64,000 nucleotides of DNA from Xenoacremonium recifei (Eukaryota > Ascomycota > Sordariomycetes > Hypocreales > Nectriaceae). Positions within the stretch are counted from its first letter, which is position 1; every line of letters begins with the position of its first letter. Shown piece by piece: positions 1 to 10,062 of the stretch. Made by a program: the position numbers and the translations under genes. The notes below the pieces were generated by a model. That model did not search any database. It worked only from the letters and a program-made list of their open reading frames with translations, and had not been told where the DNA came from. Where the stretch lies: contig WOFQ01000011.1 in NCBI GenBank assembly GCA_012184525.1, forward strand, positions 792,482 to 856,481, read 5' to 3'.

Positions 1-851
1 CAACCTAAGCTGGCGCTTAACCTTGTGCTGGACAGAGGGCGCGGCCTTGGAAAAGTCCGCAAAATCTGCTTCACAGTACGCTGGAAATGAAGAAATATTC
101 ATATCGCTTTCTTCGAAAGATCGCTTGAGAAAACGAGGGCGCAGGGTATGCTCGTCGCTAAACTTCATGGTGAAGCTAGCAGTATTCGGTCCTTTGGGAA
201 TCGTCAGTTCCGTATCGAGGGTGTCGTTGATTTCCTCCAAGAAAGCCTCAAATTGGGCAGTTGGGACAAGAAGACGGGGCTCCTTGGTTTCCTCCTCGGT
301 TTCCTCCTTGGTTTCATCTGGATCGTATATGTAGAACCTAAGCCAGTCAGAAGACCATGTTGTGTTATTGAACGCCGGATACTCACAGGTCCCAAATGCG
401 CTCATTCGCGATGTCATCGAAGAAGGGCTTCGCCTAGATCCAGGGTCAGATGAAGCATCACAGTCGGATTTTCAGAGGTACCGACCCGAGGCCTGTTCGT
501 TTTACCGATGAAGAAGCTGGGATACGTCGTGGCTATCTTCCAGGGACAAAATTCCAGGTCTTTATCGGCTGGCTGACCGACCACGTAGCTCTTTGGACCA
601 TAAGCTCGTGCCTGGAGATCATCTCTTCGCGCCTTTCTGATCTCCTCTGAAGAAGGTCCTTCCGGTTCGTGAGATGGCTGCATCCATGGAGTATTTTCCA
701 CCCCGTACTCGGCCTGAAGCTCGGCCATGTCGGGCATCTCTTCAAACGGGTCTGGGGAAGTGGGCGAAGATGGTGCAGCATTCAGCTCGACCTTTTTTCC
801 GAGAAGGAGTGAGAGCCCCTGCAAACGAGAGGCAAGTTCGTCTTTGTCCAT
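1..851 (-). CDS. Conserved hypothetical protein, 3' part cut by window edge
   Basis: I do not recognise this protein. The start MDKDELASRLQ at 851 is chosen because the downstream reading is rich in charged residues and the upstream in-frame extension looks like leader. Three exons are inferred: 851-486, 433-387 and 337 to beyond base 1. The first junction needs a GTCGGT donor, because the more usual GTACCT five bases on breaks the frame. Visible segments are an acidic, proline-rich N terminus, then a globular-looking part with TYPSFFIGKTNRPR, KPFFDDIANERIWDL and LFYIYDPDE, then an acidic run of EET repeats and a region containing LLVPTAQFEAFLEEINDTLD. No signal peptide or membrane segment is seen. 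The gene lies tail-to-tail with nothing visible in the window and head-on to no neighbour; Ku80 lies upstream on the same strand. The frame remains open at base 1. Confidence 0.65.
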
Positions 852-1304
852 TTTCTGGAGGTATCTATCATAAGTAGATAGATGCGGTGTGGGTTGTGTG
901 AAGTCAGAGCTGGTGTTGGTGGTGTGTTGAGAGAAACACAAAATGCAGGCCGTTTGCAAGAAAAGCGATGACAGCAAGGTGCGTCCATAAGAAATGCTAG
1001 CACGGAAAGAGCAACGGAAACAAGAAAGCAGTGAATCAAGGACTTAGATATTAGGCAGGCAATCAAGGCATATCATCTGATTTGTCTCATCTCATTCGTC
1101 AGGTATGATGCAGGCAGGCAGGCAGGCGGCATTGCCTGTAACGGCTTGTGGCTTCGTTTGCTCTCTTCCGTTTGCGCAAAAATTGAATGCTGACATCCAC
1201 GGTCCCAACTAGCAACCGACAAAGCAAACAGCCACATCCCTAAGACAGAACCCGTCACACTGAAACCGCAGAAATTTTGTACACGTCTCTAGAGACACAG
1301 GGCT

Positions 1305-3737
1305 TTATGCCCTGGATTTATAAAACTATTTGAGCTGTTAGCGGCAAATACTTCTGGATCAATATCGAGTAACTCACCTCATCCGCCTCAGCTGAAGTCA
1401 CATCCGACACTTCGGATTGTCCCTGGTCGATCAATCCCAACCTTGACCACCGGACCTTGAACCAGAAATCCCGCCTATCGCCGCCCAGCGCTCCTGAGAG
1501 AAGTTGCTTCTTCAAGTCTCTTGCAAAGCTGTTAAAGAGCCCTGGCTCCTCCATATTAATGAGCTCTTCCCGCATCACGCCCAAACATTCCGTGGCCTGT
1601 GCATATTTGGCGTCTCCAAAGCTGTCCGTAATGAATGTTCGTATGATGGCGCCCATTTGTTTGGCAGCATCTTCAATCTCGTCAACTTTCTTGGCTGAGG
1701 ACAATGCTCGTTTGAAATCCGGGACTGCATTGTCTGGGTCAATCTTGTTGGTCGGTTCCTCGCCGAGAAGGGCATCAATATCAAGGCCTGATATTGGCTT
1801 GACTGCCTCCCTCCTGTGCTTGCCTTTCGCCTTAGGTGGAACTAACCACTGTTAGTAAGAGTTCTGCCGAACGACTTGGAGGTACTCACCATTCTTCACT
1901 TCCGCAATCTCGATGAGGGTGTCAATTTTGCTCTGTGCCTTCTCTACCAAGTCTCCTGGTGGTGATGCGAACCGCAACAGGATCGGAGGTGTAGGAGGAA
2001 TAGGCTGGTCAGGATGGATGGCTCGTTGTTTGATAGCATAGTTGATTCTATGAATGAGAGGGTTGAAGGTATCCTCAATAGGAGCGTACTCTGAAGGCTC
2101 ACTGCGTGAAGTCAGCGATATTGCCATCATGTGTTTCCCGTATCTTACTCACCCATCCTCATCGATTCCATACGTCGATAGGTCCATAGCATCTACATAG
2201 TCGCTCATCGCCTGATTGAGCTCGTCCGACGGCAAGAACCGGTGCTTAGTGAGCGTCTGGCCACTAACCGTGATGACCCGATCCAGGGGAGGAAACGAAT
2301 AACTCCGTATATCCTCGGCAAACGGCAAAGGGACATCATATAGACACTCCATATCGGGTTCGATGCTCGGTATCAACAAAACTAGCAATGGATCCTTGCC
2401 GTCCTTCGTGACTAACCGAGCGACGGCATAAGACTCGAGCTCCGATAAAGCCCAGATGAGAGACGACAGAGCAAGCTCAGATTTGGGATCGAATTTTCTT
2501 GCGACTGTCACACACACCTCACCCATGTTGAGGAAGGGTTCGTACTGTACAAAATTAATTACACTTCTTGTAATACGAGGAGCGTACCTACCTTCGCCCA
2601 AGGGATGAACCCAACGATCGAGAAACTCTTCTGGGTCTCAAGTTTGGTGATGTTGTGCTCCGACTCGCTGATGTACACTGCCGTGCGTCCGTACTCAAAG
2701 CCCTTCGCAAGCGATTCGAACTCAACATCACGTTTGCCGCCTGGCGCAGAGGGGTCGTTGACTTTGTAAGCCCTTGCTTGTTTCACAGCCGAGAATTCAA
2801 TGCCCTCCATCTCCTCTCCTTCTGCAGAGGCTTCGGGGTCGGCCTTGATGACCACAGTACTGGCTGGGAGTGGCCGTGCCAAATGCGTCTTGAAATATCT
2901 CTCAACGCCGATGCTCATAGCATCTGGGAACTTGGACGGGTCTCCCAGGATGAGAGGGCCATCGTAGGTCTTGTAAGGCTTCACGGACTTGACGCGTGGT
3001 GTGTCAAGTTCGTCTATGGCCTCCACGATGGAGGCGAACACGCCGTCCTTGCAGTCGTCAACAAGCCCCTTGAGAATCTTTTCGTTCTCGGCCTGCAAGT
3101 CGCGTCAGCACTATCCACATCGAGCGAACAGGATTATGAACCTTTTCTGACGGTTTGTCCTCCTCCTTGAATCCATACTCAGGGTCATCAAAGTCAACAC
3201 CCCTAACTTGTCAGTCGCATACAGTTGCTGAGTATGAAGGTAATCTTACAATACAGTAAGCTGGATATTTGAGTCATTTATCTTTTTCGCGATGTCGCTG
3301 AGTTCGTCTCCATCAATGGGTCCTAGAGCATCCGTAACGAGGACAATTTTCCGATTCCACTTGAGCTTCTTGGTGAACGTGTCAATCATGTCTATGGCCA
3401 CCACGATGGCCGAAATAGCGTCACCTGACCAGCTGCTACTGGACTCGACCTTGCCTTGCAAGTCTCTGAGCGATGACATGGACATTGGGCCCAGGTCCTG
3501 TAGCACCGAAATGTTCTCGTATCCATCGTCAGCCTGGAGCTTATTACTCGTTTCGTCAGTCCTGAGGCCGACAACCCCGACACACAGCGTCTTCCGGCTT
3601 GCTGCCACGATGTCTGTAATTTTGTCCCAGACGTAGCGCATGCTCCAGTCCAGGTCTGACTCTTCTCGGCCGCTATGGGACTGGGCCATAGAGGCCCCGA
3701 GATCCAGAATGAAGACGGTCGCCTCCTTGTCGGCCAT
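1305..3737 (-). CDS. KU80: Ku80 subunit of the Ku DNA end-binding heterodimer
   Basis: Ku80 pairs with Ku70, rings broken DNA ends in the nucleus and starts non-homologous end joining; it also acts at telomeres. The start MADKEATVFILDLGASM opens a von Willebrand A-like domain (about residues 5-180), including the WNRKIVLVTDALGPIDGDEL strand-helix. A beta-barrel core follows, with YKTYDGPLILGDP, FSIVGFIPWAKYEPF and a long middle part, then the helical arm (HRINYAIKQRAIHPDQP) and a C-terminal helical domain (FKRALSSAKKVDEIEDAAKQ, FITDSFGDAKYAQATECL). Six exons are placed at 3737-3250, 3202-3142, 3092-2592, 2544-2153, 2101-1890 and from 1841. A seventh tiny exon is likely, since GTGAGT..AAATAG near the end would finish the protein as EFYKSRA at 1305; without that splice it ends at 1318. 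Length is about 725 residues, usual for the family. It is divergent to the TMEM205-like gene. Neurospora calls the orthologue mus-52. Confidence 0.95.
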
Positions 3738-4113
3738 TTTGAGACGCAGCGAACTGAGAACACAAAGAGGAAGTAAAATGAGAGGAATCGAAGGAGGCGC
3801 GTGTTCTTCTCCTGGGGAGATTCCTCCTTTTAAAGTTAGGAAAAGAACGGCTGGGATACAGGCTCGAATCCACGTCCCTGGTTTAGGCAGAAGAGCGCCA
3901 TGGAGCTGAAGCTGGAGCTGAAGCCCGCTAACTTGCACCGTGCAAGTGACGCGTTCGCACCGCGAAGTCATGTGACCCGACCACTCCACCCCCGGGCCAT
4001 GACCTCATCTGTCGAAGGTCCGTTCGAGACGAAATCCATGATGGACTGACCGCCGGGGGTTCGGTTTCTTCTCCTTGTCATCTTCAATTAATTGCCTTTC
4101 GCAGTGATTCACA

Positions 4114-4873
4114 ATGTCCAACACGGTGAGCGCAGTCGTGTTCTCGGTGGCTCCGTACCACATCATCTCGTGAGTGTAGCCCATTGCTCAGACGCTCCAG
4201 GACCCTCCGGATAGCTAAGACTGTGGCAGCTACGGAACCCTTCTAGGCACATCGTTCTTCCACGTAAGACCTCCTTGTTGCACAATCGACATCAGATGAG
4301 ACCTGTCTGACACCTGCCTCAGACCTTCATCAATGGTATCACAATGTTCCGGACCGTTGACCGGCCGGCCTTCTCCGCCATCCAGCAGAAGCTGTTTCCC
4401 ATCTACTTCGGCATGCAGACGGTGCTTCCCGTCGTCATGGCATTGACTTTCCCGGGCAACTCGCTCATTGGCCTGCCATCTGGTCTGTCGGGGCTACTAA
4501 GCGAATTCGCCCGATGGCATTCGCTGGTGCCCATTACTGCGATGTTTGTTACTGGTCTCATCAACTGGGCGGTGTTACTACCCCTCACGACGCGAACTAT
4601 GAAGGAACGCCGCGGCCAGGGTACGTTTGGCTGTTACAGCAGGAAAACACGGATGTGGTCATGTGCTAACTGCTGCTCTGCAATGTAGCCAAGAGGGATG
4701 GCGTCGAGTGGCACTCTCAGGGCCCGCACTCTGATGAGATGAAGGCCCTCAACAAGCGATTCGGAATGCTCCACGGCATCTCGTCCCTTCTTAATCTGGG
4801 CACGTACTTTGCGGCGATTGCCTACGGTTTCACGCTGGGTGGTCGCGTGCTCTCGGTTGCCGACCTCGCTTGA
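4114..4873 (+). CDS. TMEM205-like multi-pass membrane protein
   Basis: The protein has about 190 residues in four exons (4114-4169, 4230-4263, 4323-4620, 4689-4873); all junctions keep frame with GT..AG. It shows the TMEM205/DUF4149 pattern: a short N terminus with APYHIISYGTLLGTSFFHTF, then FPIYFGMQTVLPVVMALTFP, a third hydrophobic stretch HSLVPITAMFVTGLINWAVL, the polar link TTRTMKERRGQ, the GPHSDEMKALNKRFGMLHG loop and a last membrane segment. The LNKRFGMLHGxSSLLNL block is characteristic of the family. Four membrane helices are likely. The molecular role is unsettled; the human relative is linked to cisplatin resistance. The second exon is only 34 nt. It is divergent from Ku80, with 376 bp between the starts. 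A TGTACATT element follows the stop. Confidence 0.85.
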
Positions 4874-4885
4874 TTGAAATCATGT

Positions 4886-4893
4886 TGTACATT
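4886..4893 (+). promoter_or_regulatory. TGTACATT element, PUF-like, in the 3' UTR of the TMEM205-like gene
   Basis: This octamer begins 13 nt after the stop codon on the sense strand. It matches the Puf3 consensus UGUANAUA except for the last base. A binding role is inference only. Confidence 0.25.
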
Positions 4894-5163
4894 GTTGTAT
4901 GAGGCAAATTGCAGGCTACCTTTCCCATAGAACATGCCTAACTCCCCTCCATCCATTCCTCCAAGTTCCAATGTGTCACTCGAGGAAATATTCCACGTTG
5001 GACGAAAAATTTACAGGTTCAACCCAAAAGCCCTTCCTATCGCTCCTATACCAAACAAGTCGTGATTCGTAAAACGCATTTATCGCCTCCGAATACCATT
5101 GGCTAGACATCTCTGGGTAGTTGGCCCTGAGAGTTAGTCGCTGGTTTGTTTTTGCCCAGAAGC

Positions 5164-5551
5164 TCAACGCTTCCACTCGCCAAGGCCTCGTGACTGCGAC
5201 CTCTGCGACATAGCAAGGAGGTCTCGCTTCGCTTTCTCGAAGTTCTTGACCCGCTCGGCCATCATCTCTTCGATGCTCAAGCGACGCTGGGTTCGTCGAT
5301 GGTGGATTTCTGTTTATTCGTCATTAGATCATGAGTCGGCTACTTTCCATGCACTCGACAGAGAGTTATAGGAAAGCTTGGAAACGGCTCGTACCAGGTT
5401 TGAACGTATCAACGCCCTCGTCTTCGGAATGGCTGGAGATGGGAGTAAGCTCCATACTCGGCTCCTCGGAGAAGTGGGAGTTGGCCAATGAGCTTTTCCG
5501 TGAGGAGAAAACAGAAGCAGACTCCTCAGGATGCGCGATCGTTGGGGACAT
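5164..5551 (-). CDS. Small hypothetical protein with a basic, phosphorylatable C-terminal half
   Basis: I do not recognise this 100-residue protein. It has two exons (5551-5395 and 5309-5164) joined by an 85-nt GTACGA..AACAG intron; without the splice the frame stops at once. The N-terminal half is Ser/Glu-rich and probably disordered. The C-terminal half reads HHRRTQRRLSIEEMMAERV followed by KNFEKAKRDLLAMSQRSQSR: a basic amphipathic helix preceded by RRLS, a classic protein kinase A-type site. It ends GLGEWKR. No signal or membrane segment is present. The change from random-looking to helix-like composition exactly across the splice supports a real gene. It is convergent with the TMEM205-like gene, with 290 bp between stops. 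Confidence 0.6.
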
Positions 5552-6805
5552 TTTGTAGAGGTCTTGAGAATAGTTTGTTTGGTATTTTGGTTTTATTTGT
5601 CTTTCCCTTGGACAGAGGTGAGGTACGGTGTTTGCGAAATCAAGTACTTCAGGCAGAAGTGAGGGAAAGAAAAAGAACCGGGAGGGGTTGGTCGGTAGGT
5701 GGCTAATATATACGTGAGTCTGGGGTTCTGAGTACTCTCTTGGGACAGTAAGTTCCACTGAGGCACTGTCTCAACAAACTTTGATAACGAAGAAGCTTCT
5801 GTGAGGTCAAGAGTGCACTGAGAAAGCTGCCACGATTTATACTTGACCAGTAGCTGAAGGCGACTGAGGCCCGGCGGTAACCTCCGAGTGCCGCAGAATC
5901 AGCCTATCTCCCCCACGATCCACTCATATGCTTCCCCGGGCGAGATCCATTAACTTACGGCAGGGTATTTATCATCAGGCGTCTGCTTACGATGGCTGAC
6001 TGGGGAAAGTAACGGCTTGGCTAAGAAAGGGCGGCTCTTCCCGGACAAGTTGATCCCTAGCATGCATGTACAACGTACCTTAGGCTCCATGCGTGCTCAT
6101 ATTTGCTGCAGGAACACTCAGCTCCATTGGGGATTACTTTACATCGGGGAGAGGATAGGGTGAGGATGGCATAATGGAAGTCCTCCGCTGAGTATCGCAT
6201 GTCTCTTGTTGTGCCATCAGCCAGGATCACGGCCACAGTGGGAGAAGTCGGCGCCTGGCAAACTTTAGCTTTCGCCATCCAGGTCATCCGAAAGGATTTA
6301 CAGTGTTTCTGGTGCACGATTATTCCCGAAGTGGTGTCAGAGCTCGTCTGTTCGTGGCATCAGGCGATTACCAAGTGTAGCCTTGTAAATGGGCGATGTC
6401 TTAGTAGAAGTTAACCCCTGTACGCTGTCAGCGGGGCCCCGGATCATTCCACCTGGCAGCTACCCTACATGGCCGCGTTTTGCTGGGTCTGACAAATGAC
6501 AGCAGCCTCTCACGTCACTAGCTGGACAATTTGAGATTCAGTGAATATCAATTAGTCGAATGGTGTAAAATGATGTAGTTTGGAGGCTTCGGGAAGTTGA
6601 CTGTATTTTTGATCAGTAGTGGTCGCGGGCATGAAAATGACATCGCGTTCGTCGTGTCTTAAAACCTCGAAACTTGCGTCATGACTAATTTACCTCTATC
6701 TTACCCTATCTCATCGCTGCCAAGGGCACCCCCCAACAACATATCCTCCCACACAAAGAGTCAAAAACAACCCCTATTTAACCAGAGTCCAGAGCACCCG
6801 ACAAG

Positions 6806-7882
6806 ATGGTGCCGACTCCGAAGTACCTCACAGGCGATCGAGCTGCCATCAACGAGTTCATTGACCAGTTCGATGTGAGCTATTTACCCCCAAGTTCGCT
6901 ATATTCGCCGCCGCTAATAATAACTCGAGGTATTCCTACTTGACTGTGATGGTTGGTTTTCTACATTGTGAAGCAGTCAAATCGTTACTTAAAAATACAT
7001 CCTAGGTGTTCTATGGTCTGGTGACCACGTCTACGAGGGAGTTCCCGAGACCATTGAGCTCCTGAGATCTAGAGGTAAGATGCCCAGTCAGGCCCAAGGA
7101 CATTCAGCTCATACCTCACAGGAAAGCGGACGATATTCGTAACGAACAATTCGACCAAGTCCCGAAGTGATTATCTGAAGAAACTCACCGGTCTCGGAAT
7201 CCCCAGTGAGGTGGATGATGTTTTTGGGTCCTCCTACTCCGCCGCCATCTACATCTCCCGCATTCTCAAGCTCCCGGAAGGAAAGAAAAAGGTCTTCGTC
7301 GTGGGGGAATCTGGAATCGAGAAGGAACTCGAGTCTGAAGGTGTTCCGTATATCGGAGGCACTGATCCCGAGTTCCGACGAGACATTTCACCCGAAGACT
7401 TCAAGGGCCTTGCTGATGGCTCCTTATTGGATCCTGAAGTCGGTGTGGTGCTTGCCGGACTCGACTTCCACATCAACTACCTGAAGCTGGCGCATGGGAT
7501 GCATTATTTGAAGCGTGGAGCCATGTTTCTCGCCACTAACACGGACTCTACACTGCCCATGCATCACGACTTTTTCCTCGGAGCTGGCTCGGTACATGTT
7601 CCGCTGATCAATGCAACCGGTATGACGCCGTTGGCGCTTGGGAAGCCTAGCCAGGCCATGATGGACGCTGTAGAGGGCAAGTTCCAGCTTAACAGGGCTC
7701 GGACATGCATGATCGGAGACCGACTCAATACTGATATCAAGTTCGGCATCGAGGGCAAGCTCGGAGGCACCTTGCATGTTCTAACTGGCGTGAATAAGAA
7801 GGAGGACTGGGAAAAGGAGGATGCAATTGCTGTTCCGTCATTCTACGCGGATAAATTGAGTGATCTCGGAATCGTGGCTTAG
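6806..7882 (+). CDS. PHO13: HAD-superfamily phosphatase, Pho13 / phosphoglycolate phosphatase type
   Basis: This cytosolic Mg-dependent phosphatase acts on 4-nitrophenyl phosphate in vitro. In cells the family clears 2-phosphoglycolate and other toxic side products of glycolysis. Four exons give 306 residues, the usual length: 6806-6874, 6930-6951, 7006-7074 and 7122-7882. HAD motif I is FLLDCDGVLW, with the nucleophile and acid/base aspartates in the 22-nt second exon. Motif II is IFVTNNSTKS. The motif III lysine is in LALGKPSQAM, and motif IV is CMIGDRLNTDIKFG. The cap domain (C2 type) lies between about residues 95 and 215 and includes VVLAGLDFHINYLKL. The TRG-like end GVNKKEDWEK is typical of the Pho13 branch. 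It is convergent with the DUF1295 gene, with only about 120 bp between stops. Confidence 0.95.
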
Positions 7883-8003
7883 AATAGAACATAGATAGAT
7901 ATTATAGATCTCTTGAGTTTTGTCTAGTGACAACCGCACGCCACAACATTCGTGAAATGCCCATGCCTTCACTAAAGCGGACCGAATATCTTCACAGCCA
8001 TCT

Positions 8004-9248
8004 TCATTTCTGCTTAGCCTTCTCTTGCTGTCGCTTGGCAAGTTCGCTGGTGCGGATAACCTTAGGAGGCGGCGTACGATACGGCACGAACGACTTCGGT
8101 AAGAACATCCCGACATGTTTCTGATACAGACGGTATTCAGGGTACTTTCCACTCGTGATCAGCTCGGTGAGCCAAGTAGAGCCCTGAAAGAGCATGATCA
8201 AGAAACCTGCACCACAAAATGTCCAGCTGTATAGATTCTTGGTGGCGTAGCAGCTCCATTGGTAGAGCACAAACCAAATCATCTGCTCCGCCAAGAAGTT
8301 AGGATGCCTACTGTACGCCCAAAGGCCCGATGTTATGAATCCACGGTCAAGGTCGACTTGGTTGTATCCCTGTGGTACCTTGGCATCCTTCAGGTACTTG
8401 TGCTTGGCGGTTTGGTACGCTGCCAGAATGTTATTTTCTTGCTCAAAGGAGGGGGCAAACGGTTTCACGTACTCCACTGCTGACCGTCGCTCACTACTTC
8501 GCTCAGGACAAGGGCAACTTCGAACAAAAAATAGGAGATGTCGGCTGTTGTGATCTCGCTGTCGAACTGCGTGGAGACCAGGATAGCATACGTCGGAAGA
8601 GCCGAGAGACTGTAGAGCAGCACGCTTTGGATGAATGAAATGAAAGTCACGTTAAAGACGAACCAGACCCAACCCGGGACGCGACGCTTCATGATGGCCC
8701 TGTGACAGATTAGGAAATGTCATTCGTCTCTTCAGAGGAGGGTGTGATGCTAACCATCTGTAGTCTTCGGAGCCGACCTCGTAACCTCCCTTGCGCCAGT
8801 AATTGAATGTCAACCGGGCCTACCAGTTGGCAAAAGTTAGACAAGGGGTAATAAAGAAAACACTTTACAAGGCCAGGGCCATTCTTACACTCCAGATGGT
8901 GGTAAAAACCGCGATAAGATCGAGACGCGAGTGAGGAGCTCCCGCAAGTCGCGCCCAAATAGCGAAGTGAATAACGTAAAGATTCGGGAGGATGCTCCAC
9001 AGCCGGTCGACCTGGGAATAGTTTCTGTTGATTTCAGACACAATGAGGAATACGAAACCCAAGGCTATTGAGACTGCAAAGCCGGACATGAGTGGGTTGG
9101 TCTCGACATAGAGTTGCTTCAGAGCAGAGAGACTGCCCAGGTTGGCAACGAGTTGGTCCGGGAGCGCATAGAGTTGGGGGATATACGGCTCGACTGTTTT
9201 GGCGTAGTCGCCGCAGTCCTCGAGGGACTTGAGAAGTGGTAAAGCCAT
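8004..9248 (-). CDS. DUF1295 / steroid 5-alpha-reductase-fold membrane protein
   Basis: This is a polytopic membrane protein of the DUF1295 family, related in fold to steroid reductases and isoprenylcysteine methyltransferases; the substrate is unknown. Four exons are inferred: 9248-8889, 8819-8755, 8699-8473 and 8419-8004, giving 355 residues. Key family blocks are QVDRLWSILPNLYVIHFA, RLTFNYWRKGGYEVGSEDYRW, EVVSDGQQW joined to TYQTAKHKY, and the cofactor-binding-like GLWAYSRHPNFLAEQ. The last intron (GTACGTGAAA..CTGGCAG, 50 nt) is needed to join QQW to TYQTAKHKY, the usual family sequence. At least six hydrophobic helices are visible. The C terminus is lysine-rich (KRQQEKAKQK), which may act as ER retention; that is inference. 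It is divergent from TOP3, with 814 bp between starts. Confidence 0.88.
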
Positions 9249-10062
9249 ACTTTTGCTGCAATTGGGGCTCAAGCGTTCTTGACATGGAAGTAAATGAAAT
9301 TCACTTGGAGATGAGACGGGAGTGGTGGAAGCAGATATCATGCGGTTTTGAAGAAGGGCAGGAACGAGCGGGTCGTCATAGACACTTGCCCGAGCCCCGA
9401 CCCCGATCGGTAGTGGAGCTTGTCAAACCGGCAGATCGCAGCGAGAATGGAAGGCAGCGAGAAAGCGCGAGCCTGGGCAACCGCGACGGGATCTAAGGCA
9501 GGGCAGGCATGGACGAAGATCGCGGCGGGCGCGTCGCCAGCGCCAGCGGACTGGGCCGCTGTGGCCACTGACGTTATAGCGGGGGACCCGCCTAACACGA
9601 CCCCTCTGTGCAGGTGGCCTAGAATGTTAGGCGCCGGAGGCGGGGGCATCAGTGGGTGAGGCGGTGACGTTAAGAGCTCTGCATGAGCTCCAGACCACCT
9701 AAATTTTCACCTCACTTCCTCTCTTGATTTCTATGGCTACCTTGCAAAGCTGGACAGGAGATCATGGGCAAACAATTGAGCTTGATACCGAAAATGCTAC
9801 TTCAAGAGGTCCGTCTCCGGTGATTCTTCAGCACAGAGTCACCCGCTGCGTCGGAATTGTTGAGGTGATGCCTTAAGTTGAGACGTGCACCGCGTCGGTA
9901 CCCGCTTCGGTCGTGCCTTCCTCGCTTCAGCTCCCAATTGTCCCTAACAAGGCTGTGTCTTCGAGGTCATCGTCCCAGACCATCTTCTCTTCTTTGATAC
10001 ATAATATCTGGGATCTGTTGCTGTGATTATTCGCTTTCCGTCTTGACCTGCCGGGTTTGAGG

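Noticed and set aside
3861..3871. GGCTCGAATCC, resembling a tRNA B box
   Set aside because: No T-arm pairing, no A box and no acceptor stem can be formed around it.
6057..6317. An 86-codon minus frame before the Pho13 gene
   Set aside because: Looks partly protein-like but has no homologous motif, no intron signals and no promoter features I can point to.
9338..9649. A 103-codon minus frame upstream of the DUF1295 gene
   Set aside because: Ala/Pro/Ser-rich composition, overlapped by an equally open frame on the other strand; it sits in the leader or promoter of the DUF1295 gene.
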